Source: Bog-756 sp963829235
GTDB taxonomy: Bacteria > Actinomycetota > Acidimicrobiia > Acidimicrobiales > RAAP-2
Assembly (NCBI GenBank): GCA_963829235.1
Contig: CAWHIF010000009.1
Span: 372,001-436,000, forward strand
DNA: 64,000 bases
Reading direction: 5' to 3'
Shown: in pieces, positions 43,736 to 51,477 of the stretch
Layout: every line of letters starts with the position of its first letter
Position numbering within the stretch: position 1 is the stretch's first letter
Translations under genes and position numbers: made by a program
Notes under the pieces: generated by a model
What the model was told of the DNA's origin: nothing
The model's database searches: none
What the model saw: only the letters and a program-made list of their open reading frames with translations

Positions 43736-44758
43736 TCACCCGGCGTCAGCCCGAGGGGGGACGGCGACGATGGCGGCCAGGTCGACCAGTCGGCTCGAGT
43801 AGCCAGATTCGTTGTCATACCAACCGAGGACCTTGACCAGGTTCCCGTGGGCCATGGTGAGCTCCGAGTCGAAGACACATGAGTACGGGGACCCGACGAT
43901 GTCCGAGGAGACGAGTGGCTCGTCGGAGTATTCGAGCAACCCGACCAGACGCCCGTCCTCGGCAGCTGCGCGGTACGCGGCCTTGATGTCGGCGACGGTC
44001 GGGGCGGCCCGCAGGTTGGCGACCAGATCGGTGATCGACGCATCGGGCACCGGCACCCGGAGGGCCAGACCGTCCAGCGACCCGGCCACGCTGGGAAGGA
44101 CGAGCCCGGTGGCCCGGGCCGCGCCGGTGGTCGTGGGCACGATGTTGATGGCGGCGCCGCGCGACCGCCGCGGATCCTTGTGGAGCGCGTCGACCAGCTG
44201 CTGGTCACCGGTATAGGCGTGGACGGTCGTCATGAACCCGTCCTCGATGCCGAAGGCGTCATCGAGCACCTTGGCCAGGACGGCCAGGCAGTTCGTCGTG
44301 CACGAGGCGTTGGAGATGATGAAATCGTGGGCCGGGTCGAACTGTTCCTCGTTCACGCCGACGACCAGCGTCGCATCTGCGTCCCCCGAGGGGGCGGAGA
44401 TGATCACCCGGGTGGCGCCGGCCTCGAGGTGGGCGGCCGCCTTGGCCCGACTGGTGTTCCGCCCGGTCGACTCGATGACGACGTCGATGCCCAGCTCGTG
44501 CCAGGGAAGAGCTTTGGGCTCGGGCTCGGCCAACAACGAGAGCCGGCGCCTGCCCACGACCATCGAGTCGCCCTCGACGGAGACCACCTCCGGGTAGCGT
44601 CCGTGCACGGAGTCACGGGCCAGGAGCCGGGCCAGTGCCTCGGGCGCGCCCAGGTCGTTGACGGCCACGATCTCGAAATCGTGGGGGGAGGCCAGCGCAG
44701 CCCGCAGGAACGCCCGCCCCGTCCGCCCGAAACCGTTGATTGCCACTCGTATCGTCAT
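43736..44758 (-). CDS. gap: glyceraldehyde-3-phosphate dehydrogenase, POR-operon copy
   Basis: The 340-aa GAPDH has VAINGFGRTGR (normally GRIGR), catalytic Cys153 in SNASCTTNC and His in TTVHAYTGDQ, plus NLVKVLGWYDNESGYS. ND at 33-34 points to NAD. It should oxidise glyceraldehyde-3-phosphate to 1,3-bisphosphoglycerate. Its usual neighbours (pgk, tpi) are absent, so this is probably an accessory copy under hypoxic control. ATG 44758 follows GGAGGAA. The much longer upstream frame is antisense to the SPFH gene. Confidence 0.93.
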   Translation of the reverse strand: MTIRVAINGFGRTGRAFLRAALASPHDFEIVAVNDLGAPEALARLLARDSVHGRYPEVVSVEGDSMVVGRRRLSLLAEPEPKALPWHELGIDVVIESTGRNTSRAKAAAHLEAGATRVIISAPSGDADATLVVGVNEEQFDPAHDFIISNASCTTNCLAVLAKVLDDAFGIEDGFMTTVHAYTGDQQLVDALHKDPRRSRGAAINIVPTTTGAARATGLVLPSVAGSLDGLALRVPVPDASITDLVANLRAAPTVADIKAAYRAAAEDGRLVGLLEYSDEPLVSSDIVGSPYSCVFDSELTMAHGNLVKVLGWYDNESGYSSRLVDLAAIVAVPPRADAG

Positions 44759-44806
44759 CGGGCTTTCCTCCGTGGTTGACGACGATCCATCGATCGCTCT
44801 TCCCCC

Positions 44807-44849
44807 ATGGTGCCGATCCGACCGAGGTTCGGACAGGGCCAAACGTCCC
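44807..44849 (-). promoter_or_regulatory. DosR-like box and -10 of the gap-por operon
   Basis: Read on the minus strand, GGGACGTTTGGCCC occupies 44836-44849 and the -10 CACCAT occupies 44807-44812. The predicted TSS at 44800 gives exactly 42.5 bp to the box centre and a 42-nt leader with GGAGGAA before the gap ATG. Confidence 0.75.
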
Positions 44850-44892
44850 ACATCGCCGGAAGAGGTCCCGGGTGCCGGGATGCGGCCATCTA

Positions 44893-44935
44893 GGGACTTT
44901 TGGCACTGCCGGAGCGGGCGACAGGTCGCCACACT
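44893..44935 (+). promoter_or_regulatory. DosR-like box and -10 of the SPFH-FAAL operon
   Basis: GGGACTTTTGGCAC (44893-44906) and CACACT (44930-44935). The box centre is 42.5 bp upstream of the ATG at 44942, so a leaderless mRNA is predicted. It lies 57 bp from the divergent gap-por box. Confidence 0.75.
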
Positions 44936-44941
44936 GACCGG

Positions 44942-45799
44942 ATGGGTACCGTTGCCGTCGTCATCATCGTCGTGGTCGTCCTCCTCCTGCTGCTGGCGCT
45001 GTCCGTGAGGATCGTCAAACAGTACGAACAGGGCGTCCTGTTCCGACTGGGCCGGGTGGTGGGTACCCGCAACCCCGGACTGCGCCTGATCATCCCGATC
45101 ATCGACAACCTGCGCCGGGTCTCGTTGCGCATCGTCACCATGCCGATCCAGTCCCAGGGCATCATCACCAGGGACAATGTCAGCGTGGATGTCTCCGCGG
45201 TGGCGTACTTCCGGGTCGTCGACGCCGTCAAGTCGGTGGTGGCCATCGAGAGCGTCAACGCCGCCATCGACCAGATTGCACAGACCACGCTGCGCAAGGT
45301 CGTCGGTCAGCACACCCTCGACGAGACGCTGTCCGAGACCGACCGGATCAATCTCGACATCCGTGAGATCCTCGACCGGACCACCGCCGACTGGGGCGTG
45401 GAGGTGACGCTGGTCGAGCTCAAGGACATCCAGCTGCCCGACAGCATGAAGCGGGCCATGGCGCGCCAGGCCGAGGCCGAGCGGGAGAAGCGGGCGAAGA
45501 TCATCAATGCCGAGGGGGAGTCCCTGGCCGCTGCGGCGCTGGGTGAGGCCTCGGACACGATGATGGCCCATCCGCTGGCCTTGCAGCTCCGCAATCTGCA
45601 GTCCCTGGTCGAGATCGCGGTGGACAAGAACAGCACGGTCGTGTTCCCCGCCCCTCTCATGAGCACGATTGCCGAACTCGGTTCCTTCCTCGCCCAGGAG
45701 GCGGCCGCCGCGAAAGCATCGGCATCGGGCGGCGCCGACCTCCGCTCGATGCCGGTGGCCGGCGTCGCCGGCGCCGGGCAACCCGCCTCGACGGCCTAG
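44942..45799 (+). CDS. SPFH/band 7 (slipin-like) membrane protein
   Basis: The 285-aa protein has one N-terminal membrane helix (VVIIVVVVLLLLLALSV) and a slipin-type SPFH domain: VKQYEQGVLFRLGRVVGTRNPGLRLIIP, ITRDNVSVDVSAVAYFRVVDA and the coiled part RAMARQAEAEREKRAKIINAEGE. Such proteins scaffold membrane microdomains. It is the first gene of a DosR-like operon with the ACP-FAAL-PlsC gene, which suggests that the scaffold and lipid synthesis remodel the membrane together. Confidence 0.92.
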   Translation: MGTVAVVIIVVVVLLLLLALSVRIVKQYEQGVLFRLGRVVGTRNPGLRLIIPIIDNLRRVSLRIVTMPIQSQGIITRDNVSVDVSAVAYFRVVDAVKSVVAIESVNAAIDQIAQTTLRKVVGQHTLDETLSETDRINLDIREILDRTTADWGVEVTLVELKDIQLPDSMKRAMARQAEAEREKRAKIINAEGESLAAAALGEASDTMMAHPLALQLRNLQSLVEIAVDKNSTVVFPAPLMSTIAELGSFLAQEAAAAKASASGGADLRSMPVAGVAGAGQPASTA

Positions 45800-45834
45800 C
45801 CGTGGTCCCGGAGCCCCGGCACCGGAACGATCCG

Positions 45835-48627
45835 ATGTCCGCTGAGTCCTCGAGCGACGTCGACCGGGTGCTCGACGAGGTCCGATCCGTCTTCGCCGAC
45901 CTGCACGGGGGCCGGGCCGTGACCGTGGCCCCCGAGAGCGACCTGGCCGGTGAGCTCGGACTCGACAGCCTGGCCATCGTCGAGCTCCACGACCGCCTGG
46001 AGGGCGCCTTCGCGGTCCGGCTGTCCGAGGACGTCCTGGCCACGGCCCGCACCCCGGGTGACTGGCTCCGGGCGGTCCTCCGGGCCCGTGGCGAAACGGT
46101 GATTCCCGGCCATCGACCGGCGGCACCCACCACGGCCAGGCCCGCAGGGCAAGCCTGGCCTCACGGTGCGGAGACGCTGACCGAGGCACTGGCTTGGCAC
46201 GTGCACGCACATCCCGACCTCGTGACCATCCGGATCCTCGGCTCGCATGGTCCGGCCGAGGAGCTCTCCTACCGCGACCTGGCCCACGAGGCGAAGGCCT
46301 TCGCTCGGGGCCTTCTCGCCCTGGGCCTCGGCGCCGGCGAGCGCGCCGCCATCATGCTTCCGACCGGCCGGGACTACTTCGTGGCCTTTGTGGGCGCGCT
46401 CCTCGCCGGTGGGGTTCCCGTCCCCGTCTACCCGCCCGTCAACCCCTCCCAGCTCGAGGAGCATCTCGGCCGCCAGGCCCCCCTGCTGGCCAGCGCCGGC
46501 ACCAGCATCCTTGTCGCCGGCTGCGACATCTGCGAGGCGGAGCGCACGTTGTCTCCCCTGGTCCCCTCGCTGCGCACGGGCTGCACCCCGGCCACGGTCA
46601 CCGGGGGCGGAGCCCGTGCCCACCGGCTGCCGGCCGTCGGCGCCGACGACATCGCCCTCATCCAGTACACCTCGGGGAGCACCAGCGATCCGAAGGGCGT
46701 CGTGCTCACCCACGCGCAGGTACTGGCCAATGTGCGGGCGCTCGGCCAGGCGGTCGACGTGAGCACGGACGACGTGTTCGTGAGCTGGCTGCCCCTGTAC
46801 CACGACATGGGTCTCATCGGTGCCTGGCTCACCAGCCTCTTCTTCGGATTTCCACTGGTGGTGATGGCGCCACTCCAATTCCTGGCCCGCCCGGTCAGCT
46901 GGTTGGAGGCCATCTCGGCCCACGGCGGGACCCTGTCGGCCGGCCCCAACTTCGCCTATCAGAGCTGCGTGGACCGGATAGGCGACGAGGAGCTGGAGGG
47001 GATCGACCTGTCGTCGTGGCGGGTGGCGGTCAACGGCTCGGAACCGGTGCACGCATCGACCATCGAGCGATTTGTCGGCCGCTTCGGGCGGTACGGATTC
47101 CGTCGCCGGGCGATGTGCCCCGCCTACGGCTTGGCCGAGATGGGCCTGGGGCTCACCCTGACACCCTCGGGACGTGGGCCACGTGTCGACATCTTGGAAC
47201 GCGGACCGCTCCAGCAGGCCGGCGAGGTGGTCCGGGCCGCCGCCGGCGATGAGGAGGCGCTCACCGTCGTCGGCTGCGGCGAGGTGGTCCCCGGTTGCCA
47301 GGTCCGGGTGACCGACGGTGCGGGGAACGCGCTCCCCGACCTCCGTGAAGGAGCGATCCAGTGCCAGGGCCCGTCGGCGACCGCCGGGTACTTCGGGAAC
47401 GACGCCGCCAGTCGGGCGCTGTGGTCCGAGGGATGGCTCTGTACCGGTGACCTCGGCTATCTCCGTGACGGTGAGCTGTTCCTGACCGGACGGGCAAAGG
47501 ACATGATCATCCGTGGCGGACGGAACCTCCACCCCGAGGACCTCGAACGGGCCATCGGCGAGATCGGAGGGGTGCGGGACGACGGCGTCGCCGTCTTCGC
47601 CAGCTCCGATCCCGGGCACGGCACCGAGCGGCTGGTCGTCGTGGTCGAGACCGACCTCGGGGATCCTCGAGCCCGGGACGAGCTCGGGACCCTCGTTCGC
47701 CGGACGGCAGCCGGGGTGATCGGGGCCGCGCCGGACGAGGTCGTGCTGGTGCCGGCCGGCTCGATCCTGCGGACGGCAGGTCTCAAGATCCGACGATCCG
47801 CCACCCGTGAGGCGTACGAAGCCGGACTTCTCACACCCGGTGATTCGCCTTCCGCTGTCCGGCCGGCCGGCCTCACCCGCCGGCGCCGACGGGGGCCGGG
47901 CCGTGGTCTTGCCGGCGAGGCGGGGTCGTGGCTCTTCGGTGCCTACGTCTGGTCGTTGTTGGTCCTGCTCGGAGTCCCGCTCTGGGTGGCGGTGCAGCTC
48001 CCCCTCGGACCCCGGCTCCGGTGGGAGTTGACGAGAGGCGCAGGCCGGGCACTCCAGGTGCTCGCGGGTATCGACCTCCAGGTCGAAGGTACGTTCCCCG
48101 TCGACCGACCTGGCGTCGTCGTCGCCAATCACTCGAGCTTCGTCGACGCGCTGGCCATCGTGCTCGCACTGCCCGGGACGATGGTGTTCGTCACCAGTAC
48201 CGATATGGGGCGGGTGCGGCTCATCGGGAGCTTTCTCCGCCGGCTCGGCTGCGTCTTCGTGCACCGGGGCGAGGCGGACCGGAGCGCCGAAGACGTGCAG
48301 GAGATGACCGCACTCATCCGGGCCGGTCACCAGCTGGTCATCTTCCCCGAGGGGTCGATCGCTCCGACAACCGGCCTGCGGCCGTTCCACCTCGGCGCCT
48401 TCGCGGTGGCCGCCACCGCCGGGTGCCCGGTGATCCCCGTCGGCATCCGCGGGACAGAGGACATCGTCCGGCCGGGCACCTCGCTGCCCCACCGTTCAGC
48501 GGCCACGATCACCATCGGGTCGCCGATCATCCCCACGGCGGAGGGCTTCGCCGCCGAGATCGAGCTCAGCGACCGGGTCCGTCGGGCCGTCGCCGCGCTC
48601 AGCGGGCGGATCGAGTGCGACCGGTGA
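45835..48627 (+). CDS. ACP - fatty-acyl-AMP ligase - PlsC acyltransferase fusion
   Basis: The 930-aa single polypeptide has an acyl carrier domain at residues 5-80 with phosphopantetheine Ser45 in LGLDSLAIVE. A fatty-acyl-AMP ligase follows at about 110-690 (YTSGSTSDPKG, WLPLYHDMGLIGAWL, GYFGNDAASRALW, TGDLGYL). A membrane-associated stretch and a PlsC/LPLAT domain with the H-x4-D motif NHSSFVDA and FPEGSI complete it. It could activate a free fatty acid as acyl-AMP, load it on its own ACP and transfer it to a glycerol phosphate or other acceptor. ATG 45835 was preferred; GTG 45802, 3 bp after the SPFH stop, is possible. Confidence 0.88.
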   Translation: MSAESSSDVDRVLDEVRSVFADLHGGRAVTVAPESDLAGELGLDSLAIVELHDRLEGAFAVRLSEDVLATARTPGDWLRAVLRARGETVIPGHRPAAPTTARPAGQAWPHGAETLTEALAWHVHAHPDLVTIRILGSHGPAEELSYRDLAHEAKAFARGLLALGLGAGERAAIMLPTGRDYFVAFVGALLAGGVPVPVYPPVNPSQLEEHLGRQAPLLASAGTSILVAGCDICEAERTLSPLVPSLRTGCTPATVTGGGARAHRLPAVGADDIALIQYTSGSTSDPKGVVLTHAQVLANVRALGQAVDVSTDDVFVSWLPLYHDMGLIGAWLTSLFFGFPLVVMAPLQFLARPVSWLEAISAHGGTLSAGPNFAYQSCVDRIGDEELEGIDLSSWRVAVNGSEPVHASTIERFVGRFGRYGFRRRAMCPAYGLAEMGLGLTLTPSGRGPRVDILERGPLQQAGEVVRAAAGDEEALTVVGCGEVVPGCQVRVTDGAGNALPDLREGAIQCQGPSATAGYFGNDAASRALWSEGWLCTGDLGYLRDGELFLTGRAKDMIIRGGRNLHPEDLERAIGEIGGVRDDGVAVFASSDPGHGTERLVVVVETDLGDPRARDELGTLVRRTAAGVIGAAPDEVVLVPAGSILRTAGLKIRRSATREAYEAGLLTPGDSPSAVRPAGLTRRRRRGPGRGLAGEAGSWLFGAYVWSLLVLLGVPLWVAVQLPLGPRLRWELTRGAGRALQVLAGIDLQVEGTFPVDRPGVVVANHSSFVDALAIVLALPGTMVFVTSTDMGRVRLIGSFLRRLGCVFVHRGEADRSAEDVQEMTALIRAGHQLVIFPEGSIAPTTGLRPFHLGAFAVAATAGCPVIPVGIRGTEDIVRPGTSLPHRSAATITIGSPIIPTAEGFAAEIELSDRVRRAVAALSGRIECDR

Positions 48628-48657
48628 GCAATCGGTCTTGCGGTCCGCCCGGTTGAC

Positions 48658-49809
48658 TCAGCTCCGGGCGGCCGTACGCCCCTGAGACCGCATCATGGCC
48701 AGCTGCACATACCGGGCGATGTCACTCGGCGACACGATGCCGACCAGGCGCCCGGCCTCATCGATCACGAATGCCCTCCCGTCGGGTGATGTCTGCATGC
48801 GTTGGAGAAGGTCGGGTATCGGTTCGCCGGGTGCCCCGACGGGCACATCGGACAACGGGCAGGCGGTGTCGAGCAGCCGGGTGGTCGTGCGGAGATGGGC
48901 GGGCACATGGCGGATCCTGCTCATGGTGGTCAGGCCCTCGAGTTGTCCATCCGGCCGCACCAGCGGGTAGGAGCTGAACCGGTAGCGGTGGAGCTGGTTG
49001 TCGATCAGCTCGGCGACCGTGGTCGTCGAGAAGAAGGTCGTCGGATCCCGGGTCATGATGTCACGAACGTGGACGTCGGCCAGCGAGGAGCGCATGACGA
49101 CGTCGTTCTTCTCGGCCCGGGCCGCGGTCAGAAGGAACCACCCCAAAAAGATGAACCAGATGCCGAAGATGCTGACAGTGAGGAACTCGAGGACCCCGAG
49201 GACGACCAGGACATAGCCGAATACCTCGCCGGCATGGGCTGCCGTCGCGGCGGCACCGATGCGGTCGCCGCTGCGGCGCCACAGAACGGCGCGTAGGACC
49301 CGACCACCGTCCAGCGGTGCGGCCGGCATCAGGTTGAACGCACCGAGGAGGAGGTTGATCCAGGCCAACCATCCGAGGGCGGAGCCCACCACTCCCTCAC
49401 CACCACCGGCTCGGTGGAGAAGGAGCCCGAAGGCACCGAAGGCCCCGGCGAGCACGAGGCTGGTCACCGGCCCGACCACGGCCACCCGGAAGTCGGCTCC
49501 GGGGGTCAGTGCGTCGCTCTCGAGCTCGGAGACGCCACCGAACAGCCAGAGCGTGATTCGGCGGACCCCGATGCCGTTTCGCCTGGCCACGACGCAATGG
49601 GACACCTCATGGACGAGGAGCGAGGCGAAGAACAGGACCGTGGCCGCGACTCCGGCGATCCAGTAGACAGCCAGCGCCTCATGAGGGTGGTAGTCCGGCA
49701 GGACCAGATCGGCCAGCTCCCAGGCCACGAGGAAGAAGATGACCAGGATGCTCCAGTTGACGCCGACGGGGATCCCGGCGATTCTGCCCAGCCGGATGTT
49801 CTGGTTCAT
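48658..49809 (-). CDS. site-2 protease (M50) with C-terminal CBS pair
   Basis: The 383-aa membrane zinc protease has HEVSHCV (HExxH) in the second helix region and NLMPAAPLDGGRVLRA (NxxPxxPxDGG), with four to six membrane spans. Two CBS domains follow (VRDIMTRDPTTFFSTTTVAEL, and DGRAFVIDEAGRLVGIVSPSDI). CBS pairs usually sense adenine nucleotides. M. tuberculosis Rv2625c has the same layout and belongs to the DosR regulon (family knowledge), but no good DosR-like box is visible here. ATG 49809 follows GAGG. Confidence 0.9.
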   Translation of the reverse strand: MNQNIRLGRIAGIPVGVNWSILVIFFLVAWELADLVLPDYHPHEALAVYWIAGVAATVLFFASLLVHEVSHCVVARRNGIGVRRITLWLFGGVSELESDALTPGADFRVAVVGPVTSLVLAGAFGAFGLLLHRAGGGEGVVGSALGWLAWINLLLGAFNLMPAAPLDGGRVLRAVLWRRSGDRIGAAATAAHAGEVFGYVLVVLGVLEFLTVSIFGIWFIFLGWFLLTAARAEKNDVVMRSSLADVHVRDIMTRDPTTFFSTTTVAELIDNQLHRYRFSSYPLVRPDGQLEGLTTMSRIRHVPAHLRTTTRLLDTACPLSDVPVGAPGEPIPDLLQRMQTSPDGRAFVIDEAGRLVGIVSPSDIARYVQLAMMRSQGRTAARS

Positions 49810-49888
49810 CCTCGTCCCATCTCCCTCGGACCACGCCCGCTTCCGGCCCCGTATGCCCGGCTCGAGCGGAAGCACCGAGCGCGGATGG

Positions 49889-51403
49889 TCACGCTCCCGA
49901 TGCCTGAGCCGGGTGCTGGCCTGCCAGCAGGTACCCGTTCCCGGCCGTGGCTGCGGCGATGGCGAAGAATTCGTTGCCGCCCTGGCCACCGCGTGACCCG
50001 TAGAACCGGGCGTCGAAGCTGAAGACGCCGCCGTCGGCACCCAGCAGCCAGTAGCCGCCCGTCACCGGATCAGATGCCATGCCCACGACGGCTGCGTTCA
50101 AGGGCGTCCCGCCCATCGAACCTTGGAAGCCGGCATCGCCGAAGCTGAACACGCCCCCGTCCGCGGCCACCAGCCAGTAGCCACGGCCATCGGGGGTGGC
50201 GGCCATGCCCACGACCGGCTGGTCGAGGGGCTTCCCACCCATCGAGCCGTAGAAGCCGGCGTCGCCGAAACTGAACACGCCCCCGTCCGCGGCCACCAGC
50301 CAGTAGCCGTGGCCATCGGGGGTGGCGGCCATGCCCACGATGGCGGCGTTCAAGGGCGTCCCGCCCATCGAACCGTGGAAGCCGGCGTCGCCGAAGCTGA
50401 AGATGCCGCCGTCGGCGGCCACCAGCCAGTAGCCGTGGCCGTCAGGGGTGGCGGCCATGCCCACCACCGGCCGGTCGAGCGGCTTCCCTCCCATCGAGCC
50501 GTGGAAGCCGGCATCGCCGAAGCTGAACACGCCCCCGTCCCGTGCCGTCAACCAGTACCCGGCACTCGGTGGATCGACCGCCGAGCCCACCAGCTGCGCA
50601 TCGGAGGTGATCGATGCACCGGCTGTCGGAGCTGCACCGAAGCTGTACACCGCGCTCGTCTGGGGCACCTCCGGCGCCGTGTCCCCGCAGATCGATACGA
50701 ACGCGTACCCCTCATGACTGAGCTCGGTGATGATCTGGGGAAGGGCGGCGACCGTCTCGGAGCGGTCTCCCCCGCCATCGTGCATGTCGACGACCGCGCC
50801 GGGGAAGGCTGCTCCGACCACGCCGCTGACAATGGCCGGCACCCCGGGCAGGCTCCAGTCCCTGGGATCGACCGAGTAGCTCATGGTGGTCAGTCCACGC
50901 TGGGCGATCTGGCCGAGGACGGTGGCGTCCCAATCGTCGTAGGGCGGCCTCACACAGCGCGGGGTCTCCCCGGTGAGCGATTGGATCTCCTGCTGGGTCT
51001 GGTCGATCTGGTACGGGAATTGCGACTCCGGGATGGTGGACAGGTCAGGATGGGTCCAGGTGTGGTCCTCGACCGGGTATCCCGCGTCGGCCAGCATCCG
51101 GGTGTACTGGGGATACTGGACGATGTTCTCGCCGATCTCGAAGAACGTGGCCGGAACGTGGTACTGCTCGAGTACCGAGAGCACCTGGGGCGTGAACGGG
51201 CCCGGGCCGTCGTCGAAGGTGAGAGCGATGACCCGTTCCCCTGCGGTGGCAGCACCACCGGGCGCCTGATCGGTGTAGAAGGCCGGCTGTGGCGCGCTTT
51301 GGGCAGACGCCGCCGACGGCAGGCCGAGGACGAGTGCGATGCAACAGGCCGCGCCCGGCCCGACGACAGACAGGATCCGCCGCAGTTGTCCGATGGTGGT
51401 CAT
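49889..51403 (-). CDS. secreted polysaccharide deacetylase (NodB) with beta-propeller repeats
   Basis: The 504-aa exported protein has a signal peptide (VVGPGAACCIALVLGLPSAASA), then a NodB/CE4 domain at about residues 55-240 with metal ligands D65 (TFDDGPG), H114 and H118 (DHTWTHPD) and the RPPYDDWD motif. It is followed by five propeller-like repeats of 42 residues (GYWLVAADGG, FSFGDAGFHGSMGG, VGMAATPDGHG). CE4 enzymes remove acetyl groups from peptidoglycan or other glycans. ATG 51403 starts the signal peptide. A DosR-like box identical to the hydrogenase one lies upstream, so wall modification may be part of the hypoxic response. Confidence 0.88.
   Translation of the reverse strand: MTTIGQLRRILSVVGPGAACCIALVLGLPSAASAQSAPQPAFYTDQAPGGAATAGERVIALTFDDGPGPFTPQVLSVLEQYHVPATFFEIGENIVQYPQYTRMLADAGYPVEDHTWTHPDLSTIPESQFPYQIDQTQQEIQSLTGETPRCVRPPYDDWDATVLGQIAQRGLTTMSYSVDPRDWSLPGVPAIVSGVVGAAFPGAVVDMHDGGGDRSETVAALPQIITELSHEGYAFVSICGDTAPEVPQTSAVYSFGAAPTAGASITSDAQLVGSAVDPPSAGYWLTARDGGVFSFGDAGFHGSMGGKPLDRPVVGMAATPDGHGYWLVAADGGIFSFGDAGFHGSMGGTPLNAAIVGMAATPDGHGYWLVAADGGVFSFGDAGFYGSMGGKPLDQPVVGMAATPDGRGYWLVAADGGVFSFGDAGFQGSMGGTPLNAAVVGMASDPVTGGYWLLGADGGVFSFDARFYGSRGGQGGNEFFAIAAATAGNGYLLAGQHPAQASGA
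50057..50560 (-). repeat. four in-gene 126-bp repeats
   Basis: Four units of exactly 42 codons (residues 282-449) plus a degenerate fifth. Units alternate KPLDxPVVG and TPLNAAxVG, so the array looks like duplication of a 252-bp two-unit block. The repeats are nearly identical at DNA level, which makes them a recombination and assembly risk. Confidence 0.85.
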
Positions 51404-51410
51404 TCCCCCA

Positions 51411-51454
51411 CTTGTACCACCCGGGACCCTGGTGTCGTCAGGGCCGGAAGTCCC
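51411..51454 (-). promoter_or_regulatory. DosR-like box and -10 of the deacetylase gene
   Basis: Minus-strand GGGACTTCCGGCCC (51441-51454) is identical to the hydrogenase box. TACAAG (51416-51411) is the best -10. The box centre is 44.5 bp upstream of ATG 51403. Confidence 0.65.
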
Positions 51455-51477
51455 ATCGCCCACAATCCGGGCCGGCG

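Noticed and set aside
43736..46210. GAPDH frame extended to 824 aa
   Set aside because: The extension is antisense to the SPFH and FAAL genes and lies upstream of the predicted gap TSS; the real start at 44758 has a ribosome-binding site.
45796..48492. 898-aa minus-strand open frame
   Set aside because: Antisense shadow of the ACP-FAAL-PlsC gene.
49845..49858. Possible DosR-like box before the site-2 protease
   Set aside because: At the expected spacing the site reads GGGCATACGGGGCC, about 8 of 14 matches; too weak although the Rv2625c parallel is tempting.
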